Part shown: positions 34,533 through 45,907 of the stretch, piece by piece
Layout of the letters: each line of letters starts with the position of its first letter
Position numbering within the stretch: the first letter of the stretch is position 1
Assembly: GCA_036346355.1 (NCBI GenBank)
Contig: JAYEVF010000042.1
Location: forward strand, 248,001-312,000
Source: Rhipidocladum racemiflorum
Taxonomy: Eukaryota > Streptophyta > Magnoliopsida > Poales > Poaceae
Direction: 5' to 3'
Length of the DNA stretch: 64,000 nucleotides
Notes under the pieces: model-generated
Told to the model about the DNA's origin: nothing
The model's input: the letters and a program-made list of their open reading frames with translations, nothing else
Database searches by the model: none
Translations under genes and position numbers: made by a program

Positions 34533-35381
34533 ATGATGAATGAAAATCTCGCCTTATCCCCTTCTCTCTTTTCATACCCCTTGCTGAATTCTTTTTGTCT
34601 CCACTTTGGTTTTAAAATGTTGCGTTCTTACGCGAGTGTCTTTTGGCAGATGAAGATGATCAACAACAACGCCGAGCGTGAGGAAGGCTACGGCGCTGAG
34701 TTATGGCGTATGCTGCAGGTACTTGGAGGTTTTGAGAGACCGCTTTACCAGGGGACCACCGTAGTGCAGGCTGGTTTGGTCAAGGCATGGGATGTCAAGA
34801 TCACCGTGTATGCTCGCGAGAAGACGAAGTTCAGCCGCCCATGCTACTTCACAGCCAAGAGGTCCACTTTCCAGATGGGGATTTAGGAGGTGTCGCGCCG
34901 AGCGATGCGACACATTGCTCGCACCTACTCAAGAGAGCTGGAGGGCACAGTATTTCGCCACCACCCACGTCGAGACAACAGGGTTGAGCGGGAGCCGATA
35001 GAGGATGAGGATGTCACTGTCACACACTTGGCGAGGTTCGTCGTCGCACAGGAGGATGCACTCGATGATACGGTGCAGGAACTGTAGAAGGCCCGTGAGG
35101 AGTTCAAGAAAGAGAAGAGAAGTCTGCAAGAGGTTCGAGAGTATATGTCTCATCTTCTGCGGAGGATTGATGAGCTGGAGATGGCATTTTATGGACAGGG
35201 GCCGGAGCCAGTACTGGAGCTGCACGAGCCAGATCCCGAGGAGCCACAGCCACAGCCCGCGCCAGAGCCTAAGGAGGATGTCGTTTCTTCGACTTCAGTT
35301 TTTGTGGGGCATGGCGATTGCTTTGTGCCTATGCCGCCGCACCCGCCACGTGGAAGCAGTGGAGGTTGGGTCGAGGAGTGA
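34533..35381 (+). pseudogene. Extra ORF between primer site and gag, two amber stops
   Basis: One reading frame stays coding-like from about 34640 to the stop near 35379, broken only by TAG at 34884-34886 and 35085-35087. The predicted protein has a mixed globular first half (GYGAELWRMLQVLGGFERP), a coiled-coil-like charged segment (KAREEFKKEKRSLQEVREY) and a Pro/Glu-rich end. It precedes gag, which starts separately at 35672. I do not recognise the domain. Extra frames upstream of gag occur in some plant Gypsy elements. The true start is uncertain; ATGs lie at 34533 and around 34617-34650. Confidence 0.55.
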
Positions 35382-35671
35382 ACGTTCAGATTAGTGATTG
35401 AGACTCCTTCGTCGAGTCGCGTTATAGAATAAAGAGTCACCCTTAGAGGCGTTAAACTCCAGTGTGTTAGTCGATTTGGATTTTCATTGCTTGCTGAGTG
35501 CGCAGTATGTGTTGCAAGGCCCTTAGGCATTGTAAGCAACCATACCAAGTTATTATTGAATAAATAATAAAGTTGGGATTTTGAGTTACACCTTTTCCCC
35601 CCGCATAAGTTTCTCTACTACTTGTCTATTCTTGTTTCCCTCTCGTCTCTAAAACTTGGAGCAATCGATCG

Positions 35672-36678
35672 ATGGTGAACACCCGCGGAAACAATGGAGG
35701 AAATGGAAGTGGTCATCGCCCAGCTGGGAACCCAGATGATATGAACTGCACCCGGCCGGACCAAAGCAGTGGACATGCAGAACTTTGGAGCATTTTTGGC
35801 TGCACAAACTCAGTTGATGCATGCCATGATGCAGCAGATGCAGCAGGTCACTACCCAAGCTGCTGCTAACCAGGCCGCCCAGACCAATCAAGCTAATCAA
35901 GCACAGCGGCCATACTCCAGACTGTCAGAGTTCATGAGGACTCATCCGCCCACCTTCTCTGGGAACGCCAATCCATTGGAGGCGGATGATTGGCTAAGGT
36001 CTATTGAGAGGAAGCTGCATATCACCCAGTGTGTGGGGAATGAGAGAGTGCTTTATGCCTCTCATCAGCTAGAAGGTACTGCAGTGGAATGGTGGGAGAA
36101 TTACTGCGCTACACAGGAGAACCCACAAGATATCACTTGGGAGGAGTTCACCGCTGCCTTCCATCAGTATCACGTGCCGGAGGGAATAATGGATCTCAAG
36201 AAGGAAGAGTTCAGAGCTTTAAAGTAGGGCAGCCAGTCAGTGGCTAAATATCTTAATAAATTTACTCAGTTAGACCGCTACGCACATGAAGATGTAGCAA
36301 CAGACAAGGCCAGACAGTCTCGCTTCTTAAAGGGACTAAATTCTGGACTACAGGTGGTACTGATTGCCCACACCTTTCCTGACTTCCAAGAGCTTGTGAA
36401 CAAGGCGCTCATCCTGGAGGATAAGCACAAGGAACTGGATGACAAATGGAAGCGCAGGATGGCACAGTAGGGAGCACGCCAAGGAGGGCAACGCTTGAGA
36501 GTTGCACCAAATCAATTCTTCAGATTCCAGCCGCAGAATGCTGCAAGAACACCGTCGCCAGCACCAAGACCTACCAACCAGAACTACCAGACCCCGGTTC
36601 TAGCCAGGAACGCCGCTACCAGCAGTCAGCAGGGAGTGGTGAGACGTTGTTATACATGCAATGAACCAGGACACTTCT
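35672..36678 (+). pseudogene. Tekay gag, first part
   Basis: ATG at 35672 (MVNTRGNNGG). A frameshift near 35760 is followed by one frame to 36678 with TAG stops at 36225-36227 and 36468-36470. The retrotransposon gag domain includes FSGNANPLEADDWLRSIERK and GTAVEWWENYC. The CCHC knuckle begins CYTCNEPGHF and is cut at 36678 by the solo LTR. The stops replace positions where CAG (Gln) is likely from context. Confidence 0.85.
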
Positions 36679-39600
36679 TGTAACACCCCAAAATTTTGCT
36701 TTTCTTAAATTCATGTGTGATTTGGCACTTTGGTGAATTTTTGGAATTTTCTGGAATTTATTTGGATTTATTTGGAATTTATTTGAATTTATTCCATTTT
36801 GAAATAATTAAAGAATTAAACTTTGCAAATAAAATTTTGTTGGAAATATTTTATTTGAGTCCAAAATGATCCAAAATATTTTCCGTAATTTTTCTCGAAT
36901 TTTTCTCGAGTCTTTTACTATTTTTAATGAATTAAATGAATTAATGAAATTATTTTAAATATTAAATCGCTGGAAAATGCGAGTGGGTTTGTATCTGTTC
37001 ATCCGATCGAAAGCCGCACTCCGAAGTCGACTCGAGTCCGACCCGAGCTACCAGTCGGTCGAACCCAACCCTAACCTGTTGATCCCGACCGCTGGATCGA
37101 GATCCAACGGCCCGATTGGATCGCATCGGTTCGAGCCGAGACCGGCCGGATCCGGTTCGACTGCGGCGATCGTGGCCGTTGATCGCGCCACGCGGATCGC
37201 CGATCGGCCGCCGTCCCCGCCGGATCCGAAGCCGACTCACGCCGCCGCGCCCGCCGCGTGGGTCTAGGTTTCGCTTTTCCGCACGTACGCCGAGGGTATT
37301 TAATGCCCGGTTGCACCCCGAGGACCGCCTTGACCCCGCTGCAGCCATCGCCTAGCTCACGAGCCTCGGCGCCGTGAGTCCGCGGGAATCGCTCGCCAGA
37401 AGTTTGAGGGGAAGCCGCCAGCATGTTCTAGCCGTTCCGCCGACGCCCGCTGCCCTCCGCCGATTCAAGACCGGATCCGAACCCCCGGCCAGCGCACTGT
37501 AGGGACAACTCACCTCGCCGAGCGCGCCCGAACGCCGAGGCCGTGGTCATCGTCTTCATCCCCGGCCAAGCTTAGCGCCGCCGCGTGCCATCGCCGTCAT
37601 CGAAGCTCGGACGGCCGTCCGATCGGAGATCGCACGGCCGTGGTAAGCCCACGTTCTCTCTCGCACTTAGAACCCAGATCAGATCTGGACCGTTGGATCA
37701 AGATCCAACGGCCCACGATCGGCCACGTCATCCGTAACGTGGATAACGTTGCGGGTTAAGGTTGTTTTCAACCGTTGGATCAAGATCCAACGGCCCATGA
37801 TCACCGTGTAGTTTCAACGTGTTAACCCCTGGATCTAATCACGACCGTTGATTTTCAAATCAACGGACACGATCATGCCACGTGTCCGGGAAGCCGAGCC
37901 GCCGCGCCCACGCGCGCATGTGTGGGTCACTGACACGCCGGGCTCATGGTCGGCCGCTTAGCCGCAACCGCACCATGACGTCATCGGTGGGTCCCACCTG
38001 CCGCAAGACCGTGGCCGAGCCTCACGACGCCAAGAATGACGCTACCCGAGTGGTCCCACCCGTCGACACATAGAGTCGTGGACCGAGTCCACAGATGACT
38101 CGAGCCGAGCATGGACCGAGTCCATGGATCGCCGACGCCACCGCCCAATCGAGGCTGACACGTGTCCGGCCGACGCAATAATTAATTTCCGAAAAAGAAA
38201 ATGATTTATTAATTCAAATAATGATTTGAGTTTGATTCAATTTCAAACGCTTATAACTTTTGCGTTTCAACTCCGATTTGAGTGATTCAAATTTCTAAAT
38301 TTGTATAAAATTGAGACCTACCTAAATATGAATTTTAATTAATTTTTGGACTAAAGTTTTTCTCTGTAAAATTATTTAATTGATTATTTAAACTTTAAAT
38401 AAATCATAACTTTTGCATTTTAACTCCAAATTTGGCGATTCCAGTTTCTAAAAATTCATAAAATTATGTTCTCTCTGTTCATGGATTTTATTTGGATGTT
38501 TGGATACTTTTTGCCTATTGTTTATTCGTGTATTTGCTATTTGCACGCTTTACGAGTAGACGTTGAAGTGCCGGAAGGATTCGAAGGAGAAGTATTGACT
38601 CAGGATCCAACTCAAGACCAAGAGCAAGTAATTTTTGAAGGCAAGTTGTGCTTTGACCATGTTGATCCTATTTCAAATCTATTTTGATTTAAACTATTGC
38701 ATGCTAGTTCAATTAGAAAAATACTTTATTTAAATATGGGGTTAGATAAATACCAATTTGCTTTGTATGACACCTTGATTACTTAAGTATGTGCCATGAC
38801 CCTTGTCACCCTAGTTGTGGTTTACTAGTTGGACATTATTAACTTGCCAACATGGGTTTAGACCGTTGTAGTAAATCGCTTAGACACGCTACGTGCTCAT
38901 GACATGATTTTGGACAAACAAATGTTAATATTGACTTAATGATATATTGAACCTGTTTTGGAAAGGTATCATGTGATGTTGATGGCACGTGGTGCATGGT
39001 AATCAACTGGGGTTTGATAAATAGTTTTTCGACCGGGGCATGTGGCAAGAATAATCATGTGGGCCAGTTGTGGCATTGGGGATGTTGATTTGGTTCTTCG
39101 GGTAGTCTTGCCCTGGTCACCCTAAGGACTTAACCTTGCAAGCCTTTGAACTGGGTCTAACGTGCAACCACATGTCTGTAATGGGACGGACCTAGTTGAC
39201 TAAGTTGCTAATAACGTACCTGTGGGACCTCAGGAGGTCAACTACACCCTTTGTGTAAGTTGTACAGGGGAGCGTACCGGGGCTGAGGCCAGGTACCCAT
39301 CTAACGGTTGATTGGCCTAGACTTCGCCTTAGCTAAGGGAAGGGTTAGTGTGCAATAACCGGGAGGACCACTTGTATTGTTAGAGGTTTCAAAGACTTTG
39401 TTACTGAACTCGCCTTTGTGGTGTTTGACTCAGATCTTGTGGGTAAAGTGCATAACCTCACAGAGTGTAGAATCTATTCGAATAGCCGTGTCCGCGGTAT
39501 TGGACATCGCCGGGAATTACAAATAAGGGTTAGATTTTCTCAAAAATAACCTGGATTTGAAAGGTTGGGTTGGATTAATAATGATGTTGATGGAAATGTG

Positions 39601-40175
39601 GATTAGGATGGGAAAGATGTTTATTAAACTCCTTGAAAAGTTATTTATGCTTTACTTGTTTCTCTTTGCTTTGAATCTACTTATGATATTTGTCAAATGC
39701 TATTTTACCGCAAATATACCTTGAGCTACTCCTTTGTACCAAGCCATGCATATAGTATATTAGCCTGCATTCTGCAGGCATGACTTGCCGAGTACCAAGT
39801 ACTCACCCTTGCCACAATACAACACCAGCTGAAGAGGAGACTACACCACTTTGGAGGAGGAACTCCAAGAGGAACCGTCTACTTAGGGAAGCGAGCCCGA
39901 TCAGTTGCACTGTGGTATCTTGGATGGCGCCACGAAGTTATTTGATTTTCCGCTGCTACTATTTCTCTCTTAATAAGTTTCGCCCTGCGAGGCGTACATT
40001 TGTGACTTGACCATAAGGTCAAGTAACCAGTTTGGTTATTTAAATAAAGTACTTTATTAGTATCGAGTGGTATGATTATGATATTTACCGATGTTAAGAC
40101 TGTGTGCACTAGCGTGTTCCTGGACTAGTGCTGAATACACAGAGGGTCCGAATTTGCAAATTCGGGGTCCCGACA
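36679..40175 (+). mobile_element. Forward solo LTR inserted in the gag zinc knuckle
   Basis: 3497 bp from TGTAACACCCC to CCCGACA, flanked by CTTCT at 36674-36678 and 40176-40180. No primer site, polypurine tract or internal domain, so a full element inserted and then lost its interior by LTR-LTR recombination. It serves as the reference for the other LTR fragments. Palindromes at 37089, 37690, 37772 and 37845; hairpins at 39790-39804 and 40106-40131. Frames within it are not genes. Confidence 0.95.
37690..37866. repeat. Perfect 22-bp palindromes in solo LTR
   Basis: 37690-37711 and 37772-37793 have arms CCGTTGGATC and GATCCAACGG. 37845-37866 has arms CCGTTGATTT and AAATCAACGG. All three are perfect despite different arm sequences. 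Spacing 82 and 73 bp. A fourth unit, with one mismatch, is at 37089-37110. Confidence 0.85.
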
Positions 40176-40860
40176 CTTCTCCAACAATTGCCCCAAGAAG
40201 ACAGCAGGAGTGACCCCCGTTCGCTTCAATTTGGGATCCACGCCAGCAAGAACACCTGCACCAGGAAGAAACCGTGGAGCCGCACAGCCCGAAGGCGCAA
40301 CCCAGACTGTGGTGAGAGGTTGCGTCAACCATATCACCGCCGATGCTTTGCAGAATGCCACAGACGTCGTGCTGGGTAAGTTACTTGTCAACTCAGTACC
40401 CGCCACAGTTTTGTTTGACTCTGGAGCTTCGCATTCATTTGTTTCTCGAGATTTTGTTGCTAGAAATGATTTGGGAATTGTGGATCTTAAAGGCATGCTT
40501 ATAGTTCAAACCCCTGGGTCAGACTCCGATCTCAAATAGGATGTTCTGGGGTGAGAATATTAATAAAATGGGTAGAATTCTTAGCAAACCTCATAATATT
40601 GGGAACCCAGACTCTAGATGTTATTTTGGGAATGGACTGGTTGACCAAGCACAATGCCGTGTTAGACTGTGGACGAAGAGTCATATCAGTTGAGAGCCCT
40701 TGTAGGAGAAAAGTGGAGTTTCAAGCGACCGCCGTTCGTGATGGACAGTTGATGGTCAACAGTGCGAAGGTAGTCAGCCTAGAGGATGTTCTAGTGGTGA
40801 ATGAGTACCTTGATGTTTTCCTGAAGATTTACCGGGTATGCCGCCAGACAGAGATATAGA
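40176..40860 (+). pseudogene. Tekay gag end and protease
   Basis: The second half of the zinc knuckle resumes at 40181, after the repeated CTTCT, with its last Cys and basic residues. The aspartic protease motif LFDSGASHSF has catalytic Asp at 40417-40419. A stop at about 40537-40539 and a frameshift follow. The second half of the domain is at 40551-40859 (DVILGMDWLTKHNA). It cleaves the polyprotein in intact relatives. Confidence 0.85.
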
Positions 40861-43099
40861 GTTTGTGATAGAGTTAGTACCCGAAACAACACCGATAGCG
40901 AAGAGACCCTACCGGATGTCAACCGAAGAATTAGTAGAGATGAAGAAGCAGCTTGAGGACCTGATGGAAAAAGAATTCATCAAACCTAGTTCGTCGCCAT
41001 GGGGAGCGCCAGTTCTATTCGTCAAGAAGAAGGATGGGAGTTTTAGGATGTGCATAGATTACCGTGCACTCAATGAGGTCACTGTGAAGAATAAGTACCC
41101 GCTACCGAGGATTGACGATCTGTTCGACCAGCTGAGAGGAGCCGGAGTATTCTCCAAGATTGATCTGAGATCAGGATATCATCAGCTGAAGATCCGATCA
41201 GAAGATATTTTGAAGACTGCATTCTCGTCAAGATACGGACATTACGAGTTTATTGTCATGTCTTTTGGTCTGACGAATGCACCAGCTTATTGTATGAATA
41301 TGATGAATAAGGTTTTCATGGAGTATTTGGACAAGTTCATTGTTGTGTTTATAGATGACATATTTGTCTACTCGAAGACAAGAGAAGAGCACGCAGAACA
41401 CCTAAGGTTAGTGTTGGAGAAGCTAAGGGAACAGCAACTCTTCACCAAGTTCAGCAAGTGTGATTTCTGGAAGAACAAGGTAGAGTTCCTTAGACATGTG
41501 ATGACCGCAGAAGGAGTTGCAGTTGACCCAAGCAAAGTGGAGGCTGTATTACATTGGGAACAACCGAAGACAGTGATCCAGATCCGTAGTTTCCTGGGAA
41601 TGGCTGGTTATTACCGCCGTTTCATTGAAGGCTTTTCGACGATTACGAGGCCCCTTACGCAATTGTTGAAAAAGGAGAAGTTTACTTGGACGCCGGAGTG
41701 CGAGAAGGGTTTTCAAGAGCTGAAGAAGCGTTTGACGTCAACACCGGTGTTAGTTCTACAAGATGTTAACCAAAGCTTCGATATATACTGTGATGCATCG
41801 CGCCAGGGACTTGGATGCGTGTTGATGCAGAATTGGAAGGTCGTTGCATATGCATCGAGGCAGTTGAGGCCGCATGAAGAGAACTATGCGACGCATGATC
41901 TAGAGTTAGCAGCCGTAGTACATGCCTTAAAGTTGTGGCGTCACTATCTAATTGGAAACAGATGTGAAGTGTATACAGAACATAAAAGTCTTAAGTACAT
42001 ATTCACCCAATCAGATCTGAACATGAGGCAAAGGAGATGGTTAGAGTTGATCAAGGACTATAATGTCGGAATCCATTACCATCCCGAGAAGGCCAATGTG
42101 GTAGCCGATGCCCTGAGCCGGAAAAGCCACACCGTCAATACGATGGTGGCGGATAGTCAGGGTGAGTTATGCAAGGAATTTCATAAATTGAAGCTGGAGG
42201 TTGTACCGGAAGGATTTTTAGCTACAATGGAAGTGAAGCCCACTCTTGAAGATCAGATCCGAGAAAGACAGAAGGATGATTGCAAGGTTCAGAGAATCAA
42301 GTCCAAGATGGAGGAAGGCAAGGCAAAAGACTTCAGATTGGATGAGCAAGGCACGTTGTGGATTAAGGATCGCATCTGTGTGCCGAACAAGGAGGAATTG
42401 AAGCAACTGATTCTGGAAGAAGCCCATGACTCCAAGTATTCAATTCATCCAGGAAGTGCCAAAATGTACCAAGACCTGAAGGCAAGATTCTGGTGGCCGA
42501 GCATGAAACGCGAGGTTACCGAACATGTTGCGTTATGCGACATATGTCAGAGAGTCAAGGCAATGCATTAGAGGCCAGCAGGATTGCTACAACCGCTAAA
42601 GATACCTGAGTGGAAGTGGGAGGAAATCGGTATGGACTTCATTACCGGGTTGCCGAAGACTCAAGGAGGATATGATTCCATATGGGTCATCGTGGATCGC
42701 TTGACTAAGGTCGCTCATTTCATCCCTGTAAAGACCACCTACTCGGGAGATAAGTTAGCGGAACTGTACATGACCAGGATCGTCTGTTTACACGGAGTGC
42801 CGAAGAAGATTGTATCAGACAGAGGTACCCAATTTACCTCAAGATTCTGGAACAAGCTGCTTGAAGCCATGGGGACCTGTTTGAACTTCAGTACAACATA
42901 TCATCCGCAGACAGATGGACAAACTGAAAGAGTTAACCAGATTCTAGAGGATATGCTAGGAGCTTGTGCATTGGCTTATGCTACCTCTTGGGATAAGAAT
43001 TTACTGTATGCTGAGTTCAGTTACAATAATAGCTATCAGCCGATCTGCAAATGTCACCATTTGATGCACTGCATGGTCGGCCCTGTCGAACGCCATTGA
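40838..43099 (+). pseudogene. Tekay RT, RNase H and integrase
   Basis: One long frame of 577 codons, a TAG at 42569-42571, then the same frame to 43099. RT palm box FIDD at 41348-41359, with SKIDLRSGYHQLKI upstream. RNase H with YCDASRQGLGCVLM and the DALSRK end. In it the usual TDHKSL reads TEHKSL, a change at a catalytic-region Asp. The integrase zinc region ends CDICQRVK. The core has GMDFITGLPK, IVSDRGTQF and DGQTERVNQI (D, D, E). The best preserved polyprotein in the window. The frame is lost near 43080. Confidence 0.9.
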
Positions 43100-43675
43100 A
43101 CTGGAATGAGACAGGGGAACGCCATGTCTTTGGACCGGATATCTCCAAGAGGCTGAAGAACAGATTGCCATGATCAGGGAGAGATTGAAGATAGCTCAAT
43201 CAAGACAAAAGAGCTACGCCGATAACCATCGCCGAGATCTAAGTTTTGAACCAGAAGATTTCGTATATCTCAGAGTTACACCTCTCAAGGGAGTTAGAAG
43301 GTTCCATGCCAAAGGGAAACTCGCACCGCGTTACGTTGGACCATTTAAGATCTTGAGCCGCAAAGGCGAAGTTGCTTACCGATTGGAGTTACCACAGTCT
43401 TTAGCGGGAGTGCATGATGTGTTCCACGTGTCGCAACTGAAGAAGTGTCTCCGAGTGCCAGATGAAAAAACACCGCTAGAGTCAACAGAGCTGCAGGAAG
43501 ATCTGACTTACAAGGAACACCAGGTGAAGATTTTGGATACGATGGATCGAGAGACCAGAATAAGTCAACCCGCTTCTGTAGAGTCCAGTGGAGCAACCAT
43601 GCAGAAAGTGAAGCGACTTGGGAGCGTTAGGAGGATTTGAGAAAGGAATTTCCGAACCTATTCCTTAGTCAGCCC
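43100..43675 (+). pseudogene. Integrase GPY/F module and chromodomain-like tail
   Basis: After a frame change, 43170-43640 encodes the module with GKLAPRYVGPFKIL and VFHVSQLKKCL. A second frame change near 43560 moves the chromodomain-like end to another frame (VQWSNHAESEATWER), with TAG at 43628-43630. Such tails in chromoviruses guide integration to particular chromatin. Confidence 0.75.
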
Positions 43676-43698
43676 TGAATCTCGGGGTCGAGATTCTG

Positions 43699-43711
43699 TT
43701 AAGGGGGGAGG
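43699..43711 (+). other. Tekay polypurine tract
   Basis: TTAAGGGGGGAGG, two bases before the 3' LTR start TGTAACACCCC at 43714. Plus-strand priming site. Confidence 0.85.
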
Positions 43712-43713
43712 TT

Positions 43714-45907
43714 TGTAACACCCCAATTTTTGCTTTTCATGAATTTAAATGATATTTTGCATTTTTGGGAATTTTTGGAATTTTCTGGGATTGATTTGGA
43801 TTTAATTTGAATTTATTCCCTCTTGAGATAATTAAATAATTAAAAGTTTTAAATAAAACTTTGTTGGAAATATTTTATTTGAGTCCAAAATGTCACAGTA
43901 TTTTCCAGAATTTTTCTGGAATTTTTCTGATTATTTTGCTATTTTTCTTGAATTATTTGAATTACTGGAATTATTTTTAAAATATTAAATCGCTGAAAAA
44001 CCCTACCGGATTTCATCGCCCTTCGACCCGAGCGGACTCGAGTCTGACTCGAGTCCGACCGAACCACGTTTGAGCCAGACCCAAACCCTAATTCCGCGAC
44101 CGTTGGATCTCGATCCAACGGCCGAGATTGGGCCACGTCGGCCGCCTGTGTGCGGTTCAAATCCGGTCGCGCCCGGATCGATCGTGGTCGTCGATCGAGA
44201 CACGTGACCGGCCCAGATTTCGTCGTCTTCCCGTATCCGGATCGGATTGCGCCGCCGCGTTCCCACCTCGTTCCGTTAGGGTTTCGCGAAAAGCGCGGAC
44301 GCCGAGGCCCAATTTAATAGCTTGACCCCGCTGCCGCTTTTCTCTTTTCCTTGCGCACCTGTTGGACCGCTTCTCGTTGCTCGAGCTGTGCCCTAGCCGC
44401 CGCAATCTCTCGTCAGAGTTGGAAGGGAGAGCTGTCGCGGTTTTTGGTCCTTTGCGTCGCTGGGAGGACATCTCCACCGCACCGGGACCCAGATTTGGAA
44501 CCCCCAGGACGAGGCGCTTCGACCGCGATCATCCACTTCGCCAGAGACGCACCGCAATGCCATTCTATGCGTCGTCGTCTTCGTTTCCGGTGACCTAGCT
44601 CCGCCGCGCCACCATCACCGCCATTTAGCTCCATCAACCGTTCGATCTCCATCCAACGGCCACGGTGAGTCCACGTCGCCTCGAACCCCGTAGAGCCAGA
44701 TGCGTTGTGGACCGTTAGATCTAGATCTAACGGTTTAGATCGCGCCATGTAGCCTTTAACCGAGATGACTTAGGATAGATCCTAACCGTTGGATCTAGAT
44801 CCAACTCACAGGATTGAGCCACGTAGCCGTAACCGCGCCGTGCTAGATGCGTTCGTAGCCGTCCGATCGAGATCGAACAGCGTATAACGTGCCACGTGTC
44901 GCCGCCCGGGTCTTGCCACGTCACCTCCACGGTGATGTGGGAACCCGATCCAATGTCGACCGTCCGATCCAAATCGCACGGTCCAGATAGAGCCACGTAT
45001 CCCCACAGTAGCGAGGTTAGATCTAATCTAGACCGTCAGATTTCAAACCGACGGCCCAGATCGTGCCACGTGTCCAGTAGCCAAACCGACGCGCGGCCCA
45101 CGCAGCGCCGCCCGTCGTCGGCCGATGTCACGCGTGACATCAAGACGCGCCCGCTGCGGTCGGCCTGGCCAACCGCACCATGACGTCAAGGTGGGGCCCG
45201 CGTGTCAGAGTCGTTCGACCGAGCGTGATGACGTAAGTGATGAAGTCATCCGAGTGGGTCCCACGTGTCAGCGACACGTGTACCCATGGACCGGGTCCAC
45301 GATGGACCGAGCCTTAGCCGTGGACCGAGTCCATGGACCGGCTGACGTCATGCTGACGTCATAAGTCGATTTTTCAATAGAAAAATAATTCGGTGGAAAT
45401 TCAAATCCATCGCTGACATCATGCTGACGTGATAATCGGATTTTTCAATAGAAAAATAAATGAATTAATTCGGTTTATTATTTTATTTAATTTTTAAAAC
45501 TTCAAACGCTTATAACTTTTGAGTTTTAACTCCGATTTGAGTTAGTCTAATTTCTAAAGTTTTATAAAATTGAGCTCTATTTGATGGTGAATTTTATGTC
45601 AATTTTTGGACACTTTTTGTCTATTGTTTAATTATTTATTGCTATTTGCACACGTTACGAGTAGACGTTGAAGTGCCCGAAGGCTTCGAAGGTGAAGTTT
45701 TGACCCAGGAGCCAGCTCAAGACCAAGAACAAGTACTTTTTTAAGGCAAGTTATGCTTTGACCATATTGTCCCCACTTTGGAAATTATTTTGATTTAAAT
45801 TATTACATGCTAATTTAATTAGAAGATGCTTTGATTAATTCTGGAAATTAGTTAAATGCCAATTTGCTGTATTCCACCTTGACATAAATAATTGTATGCC
45901 ATGACTC
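43714..45907 (+). repeat. Tekay 3' LTR, up to the inverted insertion
   Basis: 2194 bp, closely matching 20816-22973 with scattered changes and a divergent patch near 45095-45240. Ends at GACTC (45903-45907), the same sequence and place as in the 5' LTR. Palindromes at 44100, 44712, 44786, 44859, 44960 and 45033. Confidence 0.85.
44712..45054. repeat. Palindrome cluster in Tekay 3' LTR
   Basis: Units start at 44712, 44786, 44859, 44960 and 45033 (spacing 74, 73, 101, 73). 44712-44733 is perfect with arms CCGTTAGATC and GATCTAACGG, a third version in which both arms have changed together. Confidence 0.85.
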
